A DNA stretch of 64,000 bases from Lumbricus terrestris. Its lineage: Eukaryota; Annelida; Clitellata; Crassiclitellata; Lumbricidae. Below, piece by piece: positions 32,546 to 64,000 of the stretch (position 1 is its first letter; each line of letters starts with the position of its first letter). The DNA is taken from positions 4,994,826 to 5,058,825 of the forward strand of contig OX457043.1 of the NCBI GenBank assembly GCA_949752735.1, in the 5' to 3' direction. The notes below the pieces were generated by a model. It saw nothing but the letters and a program-made list of their open reading frames with translations. It did not search any database and had not been told where the DNA came from. The position numbers and the translations under genes were made by a program.

Positions 32546-33709
32546 CAGGGTGCGCAAAAAAGTAATCCCCTACGGTTTTCAGCCCATATCTTGGCCAAAC
32601 ATACGAATTTTTAAATGAAACTTTACAGTCTTAAAGGCAGTTCATATTTACGTACAATGGTCAAATTACATAAAATATCAAACAGAACAAAAGTTATATC
32701 ACGTTTAGTGAAGCTACCCACCGTTTTTTGACGATTCAAAAACGCGACGCAACAAAAAGTAACAAAAAACAATTAAATTATTCTGGCCAATATCTTGGCC
32801 GAAAGTAAGAATTTCGAATTGCAATTTTACAGGCTTAAAGACAATTCATAGCTGCACATGATGGCCAGATTTCAGCAAAATATTTCAAACAGGATAAAAG
32901 TTATGGCACTTTTAAGGAAGCCACCCGCCGTTTTTTGACGATTCAAAGACGTAACGCAGCAAAAAGTAGTAAAGACACGATTTTATTAAGTCTCATCTCA
33001 AATAGTTGTTATCATATAGGCTTTGATAATGCCAGATGATCATTATCATTACTATTTTTAACAAAACAGGGTACCAGCTTAGCTGCACGTCACTGAGAGT
33101 CACTTAGCAAGATGACAATCAAATTTGTAAATAAAAAATATGTCAGATTAATCAACAGGTCCATCAAGAACTTTGCAAAGAGACTCAAAAGAAGTTTTGG
33201 CACTGGTGGTGGGCACATTGAACACAAGTTGCGAATCACTATCAAGTTAAGTTCCAAACAGTTATTTGAGATATGACTTGATAAAATCACGTTTTTGTTA
33301 CTTTTTGGTGCGTTACGTTTTTTAATCGTCAAAAACGGTGGGTGGCCTCACTAAAAGTGGTATAACTTTTGTTGTGTTTGAAATATTTTTGATAAAATCT
33401 GGCCATCATGTGTAAATATGAATTGTATTTAAACCAGTAAAGATTCATTTTGAAATTCTTACTTCTGGCCATGATATTAGCAAAAAACCTAATTTTTTGC
33501 CTTTTGTTTTTGAATCGTAAAAAACCGGTGGGTGGCCTCACTAAAAGTGCTATAACTTTTGTTCTGTTTGAAATATTTTGTTGAAATGTGACCATTGTAC
33601 GTAAATATGAATTGCCTTTAAGACTGTAAAGTTTCATTTAAAAATTCGTATGTTTGGCCAAGATATATGGGCTAAAAACCGTCGTGGATTACTTTTTTGG
33701 CGCACCCTG
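32546..33709. mobile_element. Mariner/IS630-type element, 1,164 bp
   Basis: Ends CAGGGTGCGCAAAAAAGTAATCC and GGATTACTTTTTTGGCGCACCCTG flanked by TA. Near 33,155-33,230 the plus strand retains KRLKRSFGTGGGHIEH, like the C-terminus of mariner transposases (R.I.A.GGHFEH). Repeated subterminal blocks (gcttaaagacaattcata, tggccagatttca) occur in both orientations. The frame is broken. Confidence 0.85.
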
Positions 33710-33757
33710 TATAAGGTCATAAAATTTCGTTTGGATATCGCATATATGGTTTGAGTT

Positions 33758-33865
33758 CACTGTGGTTCAATAAACGGTCAGCTAAGCTGATTTTCACATA
33801 GCCCATCTCTAATGACTGCCAATTAATCATACTAAATTTCGCCCGACATTTTTTGAACCACAGTG
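33758..33865. mobile_element. Short Tc1-like MITE, 108 bp
   Basis: Inverted ends CACTGTGGTTCAA and TTGAACCACAGTG. The flanking sites are not clearly duplicated. No coding content. Confidence 0.6.
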
Positions 33866-33869
33866 TATA

Positions 33870-35200
33870 GCTAACGGAAACAGACTCTTGGTCGTGTTTG
33901 ACTCCACTGTAACTCGCAAGGTTAATACAGACTGCACTGTGTTGCTGTGTTGTAAATCACAGGAACTCAAATCAAAGCCAGTTGATAATTTTTCTCAGAT
34001 ATCAGCTCCAACTGGACCTAAACTATTTAATTATAGTGAGTGCATTGTCCGCACACTGTCTGGGGTAAGAACAGACGGTAAGTTATCTCTTAATGGTCAG
34101 AAGCGCCCCGTACACTTACGCCAAATGTAAATACACCATGAACACGATGAAAGTGCCCACTGTTGTTATAAAAAAACCTGCAAGTTAGTAAACAGTGGCA
34201 GAATGATTGCCACTGCTCGTTTAGTGTCAACGATTCGTGCCAAAAAATACGGCCACTGCAAGTAAACAGTTTAATGAGTGTGGTAAAAAAAATGCCACTG
34301 TTCAATTCATGTGCCTCTGGGCTGTCGCAATCCAACTAAAAAAAATGGAGTACTAAGTCGGTTTACTTTGCGGTGTGTCTATGAGTCTGGGTCGATGTTT
34401 GCCTGTAAACATATAAAATTTACAGTTCTTAGAGTCAAGTACCTTCACAAACAAAGCGGCCATAGACCTATATTTTATGGTCAGAGCTTGCATCATCTTC
34501 TCAACTAGTTCAATGGACACAGTTCTCGAAGCATGACCTGATGGTCGAAAGTTGGTAAAGTAAGGTATGATTATACATCTGGATTTAAATCCCACAGAAG
34601 GTGCTTTTGATTCTTGGGCTCTGCTTGTTCTTTCTGCTGACAACAAATTATAGTTTGACGAGCCCCCTGGCATATGCAATTCAATTCTACTCAATTTATT
34701 GAACCCAGGATATACATATTTACAGTTGAAACAGTGCAACAACAGAACAAAGTTGCAACGAAACAATTAAAACAGCAAATTTAAGTTTAAGTGGGAACAA
34801 AGGGCACAACTGAAGGGACAGGGCCCGCTGGTAGGGACCCATTGGATAAGTGAGTGGCTGAGTGAGAATTAGTCCGTAGCTAGATGGGGTGTCATGTATT
34901 TTGCGTGTTTAGGGTATGAGCACAGATAAGTCCTTAGAATTGTGGTAGACTTGTAGCATTTTGAATGTCACTGGGTAGATAGTTCTACACTAGGGACCTC
35001 TTGTACTGTATGGAATTTTACGAACTCCAACTTATAGACACCATTCGAACTTCATAACCTTACGAGATGCACATGTTCGTTCTTTCGCCACTAGTAGTCT
35101 CCACTGCTGCGACTTATTGCATTGCGTGCCAATACCGGGAGATGTCTGCGGTTGGGGTGAACTCGTACCGGTAGCATAATGCATAAATATTCCACGCTGA
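33870..35200. other. No gene recognised
   Basis: Several short open frames on both strands without domains. Possibly the 3' side of the decayed piggyBac element that follows, but no terminal repeat was found. Confidence 0.45.
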
Positions 35201-36110
35201 TAAATTCTCACGAGCTTGTAAGATGAATAATAGTCATCAAAAGCTACATGAGATGTGCTGCCTTTTAGTTCTCAACGTACCAATGATATGCAACATTTCC
35301 TCCAAGGCAGCAGAAACATCGTCACAGTCTGCCTGGCAAGCGCAAATTTCAAGCTGGTACATGTAACCGATGTTCGAGATCAATATGCTACCTTGTACCC
35401 TCGTATGATGTGTTTTCAAGGGCAAACGCTGCTTGAACGTTATCATTGCTTGGACTGCACATGTGATGTTCTGGACACATCTTGCTACATGAGGCTGCGT
35501 TCAACTTGTAGACAAGCGGTCTCACTTTGCGAAACTTCTCATAATAGTTTTGATGTCACCTCCATTTGGTAGAGTAAATCATCATTGTCATACTACAGCA
35601 CCTCACAGAGATTCTTGAATCACTTTACTGTCATAACATCTGCAATCGGCTGGACTCTGAACAATAATTCCACTCTCGATGTTTTTTCAAACCAATTGCA
35701 ATCAGGAGGCTAATGAAAGCTCTCCGTTCCGCTATCGTAACATCCGACCGGTAGCGCTCCTGACTCAACTTTGCATAATGGTTTGTTTGCATGACCAACC
35801 ACTCTAACACGCCTGTGTTAAAGAATCGGTAGAAGAAATCGACTGGTCCCTCATCAGGTGCAAAAGCTGTAGGGGAAAACCTGGACAGCATTACAGTCGA
35901 TTGCCATCTGATTCAGCGCAGTTTCTGTGCATCTTTTGTTATCTTCTTCGGAATCGCACACACTTTCGTCCAGACTTTTTTCCGATGAACCAAATTCAGA
36001 GGCAGATGTAAGAGGATACAAAACATCACCATCTTCATCATCTTCAGAAACTGCATTCATCTAATTCATGTTCACCATCACTACTGACCTCGATGTCATC
36101 ATCTGGTTCA
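35200..36110 (-). mobile_element. Decayed piggyBac-like transposase remnant
   Basis: Minus-strand fragments in order: an acidic N-terminal stretch (DDEDGDVLYP, SVCDSEEDN, about 36,060-35,870); then PDEGPVDFFYRFF and MQTNHYAKLSQERYR with TIAERRAFISLLIAIGLKKH (35,891-35,631), as in the piggyBac transposase N-terminal domain; then GYMYQLEICACQ and GTLRTKRQHI (about 35,400-35,240), as in its later core. Frame breaks separate the pieces, so it is not functional. It lies downstream of the VWC/CTCK gene. Confidence 0.78.
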
Positions 36111-36531
36111 TCTAAATTAGAAGGCAGAGCATTCAGTGCGTCAGTTGCAGTTCAGCAGGTGTCTTGTATATCACTTAAACGAGCAGACATCTACACAAAC
36201 GAAACGACCATACAATCAGACATTTTATCACTTTATCAACCATCACATGAAATGGAATGCACCAGTAAGTCACTCTGCCTGAAAGCGTAAGCAGTTTTCA
36301 AGATTTACAGTTTTCAGAAACAGACATCTACACAAACAAGACGACCATAAGAGAATCATGACCAGATCTTTCATTTTCTAAAATGTGGTCTACGGATGCA
36401 CTTATTATACAACCTTATAAATTACAATTGTTTTTGTAGTTTATCTGCAGTAGATGCAAAGTATAATAGAGAAACATAATCTACGTACCTTCTTTTGTCT
36501 TCAAATCGTTAGAAATACCAATCATTCAAAA

Positions 36532-36537
36532 TTTATT
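36532..36537 (-). terminator. Candidate polyadenylation signal of the VWC/CTCK gene
   Basis: AATAAA on the minus strand (tttatt on the plus), about 380 bases past the stop codon at 36,919. It is the first canonical hexamer seen downstream. Confidence 0.45.
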
Positions 36538-36918
36538 TCGTAGAAATTCGCTCGAAATGTCCATTGTCCAACAACTCCTGATTACTGTTTCTCCAATTTC
36601 CGTTTTCATTCTCCTGTGCGTGTCTGTAATATATCTCGATTCCTTAACTCTACATTTTTATGCACCACACTGCATGAAGTTGCACGTTGCAATGTTTTTA
36701 CTCACTTCAGAAATGTGCACATTCTCTTGGAATAGTGACTGTGGCATCACTATAACAACTAGCACTGGGTTTTAGACCTTAAGGCATTTGCGCAATTTTA
36801 GGGTATTCTCAAACATAACTTCAGGTAAACGGTGTATGAGGCCCGTTCTTGCCTGGTTGGAGACCAAAGGTGGTCTATTGCCTGACCTCTGTCAAGAAAT
36901 AGATGTAACCAAACGCGA

Positions 36919-63778
<26,860 letters not shown>

Positions 63779-64000
63779 CTGTACAAGTTTAAATTGAACA
63801 TGGGAAATAAGCAAATGTCATAAAAAGACGAGGCTGCTACCAGTTTTTGTCAGGGCGACGTTGGTAGTATTAGTTATTGGCAGGTTGACCAAGAAGGAAT
63901 AATCAAGGGAAAGAGAGTTTGGCCTAGACACTTTGGCAGATGATTCTGGACTGTACGATGAATCGATGACTGGTGGAGACCAAATCTAACAAAGAGGCCG

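Overview
The window looks like intron-rich, repeat-rich animal nuclear DNA, AT-leaning in its unique parts. Three things point to an animal: very short exons with consistent splice phases, many non-LTR retrotransposon and DNA-transposon remnants, and tRNA-derived SINEs. The retrotransposon style and the secreted VWC/cystine-knot and glycine-rich proteins suggest a marine invertebrate, perhaps a deuterostome such as an echinoderm. That placement is inference; no marker gene settles it.

Layout. 1-14,370: no gene recognised; a 19-bp satellite, microsatellites, several hAT-type MITEs with 8-bp target duplications, a SINE split by a LINE, and a hAT element carrying a nested mariner-like element. 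14,771-18,687 (minus): one very large exon of a glycine-rich repeat protein (GRP-A). 19,557-22,125: a Tc1-type foldback element with a nested MITE. 22,233-24,090: an inverted second copy of the hAT/mariner composite. 25,260-26,150: a retrotransposon fragment. 27,087-30,888 (minus): the large exon of a second glycine-rich protein (GRP-B), a paralogue of GRP-A, with a conserved N-terminal motif and C-terminal FFGF tail but completely different internal repeats; its tail is out of frame. 30,950-36,110: mariner, hAT-type and piggyBac remnants. 36,919-63,778 (minus): the 3' part of a large gene reconstructed here from 25 exons (808 codons plus stop). It encodes six tandem VWC-like modules of about 110-121 residues followed by a C-terminal cystine-knot (CTCK) domain. 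Each module is built from the same four exons with phases 1-2, 2-0, 0-0, 0-1. The 5' end lies beyond the right edge.

How the genes may work together (inference): all three lie on the minus strand. They are cysteine-poor, glycine-rich repeat polymers next to a cysteine-rich, mucin/VWF-like protein with a dimerising C-terminus. That is the composition expected of a secreted adhesive, mucus or fibre material. Signal-peptide exons were not found in the window for any of the three, so secretion is inferred from composition and domain type.
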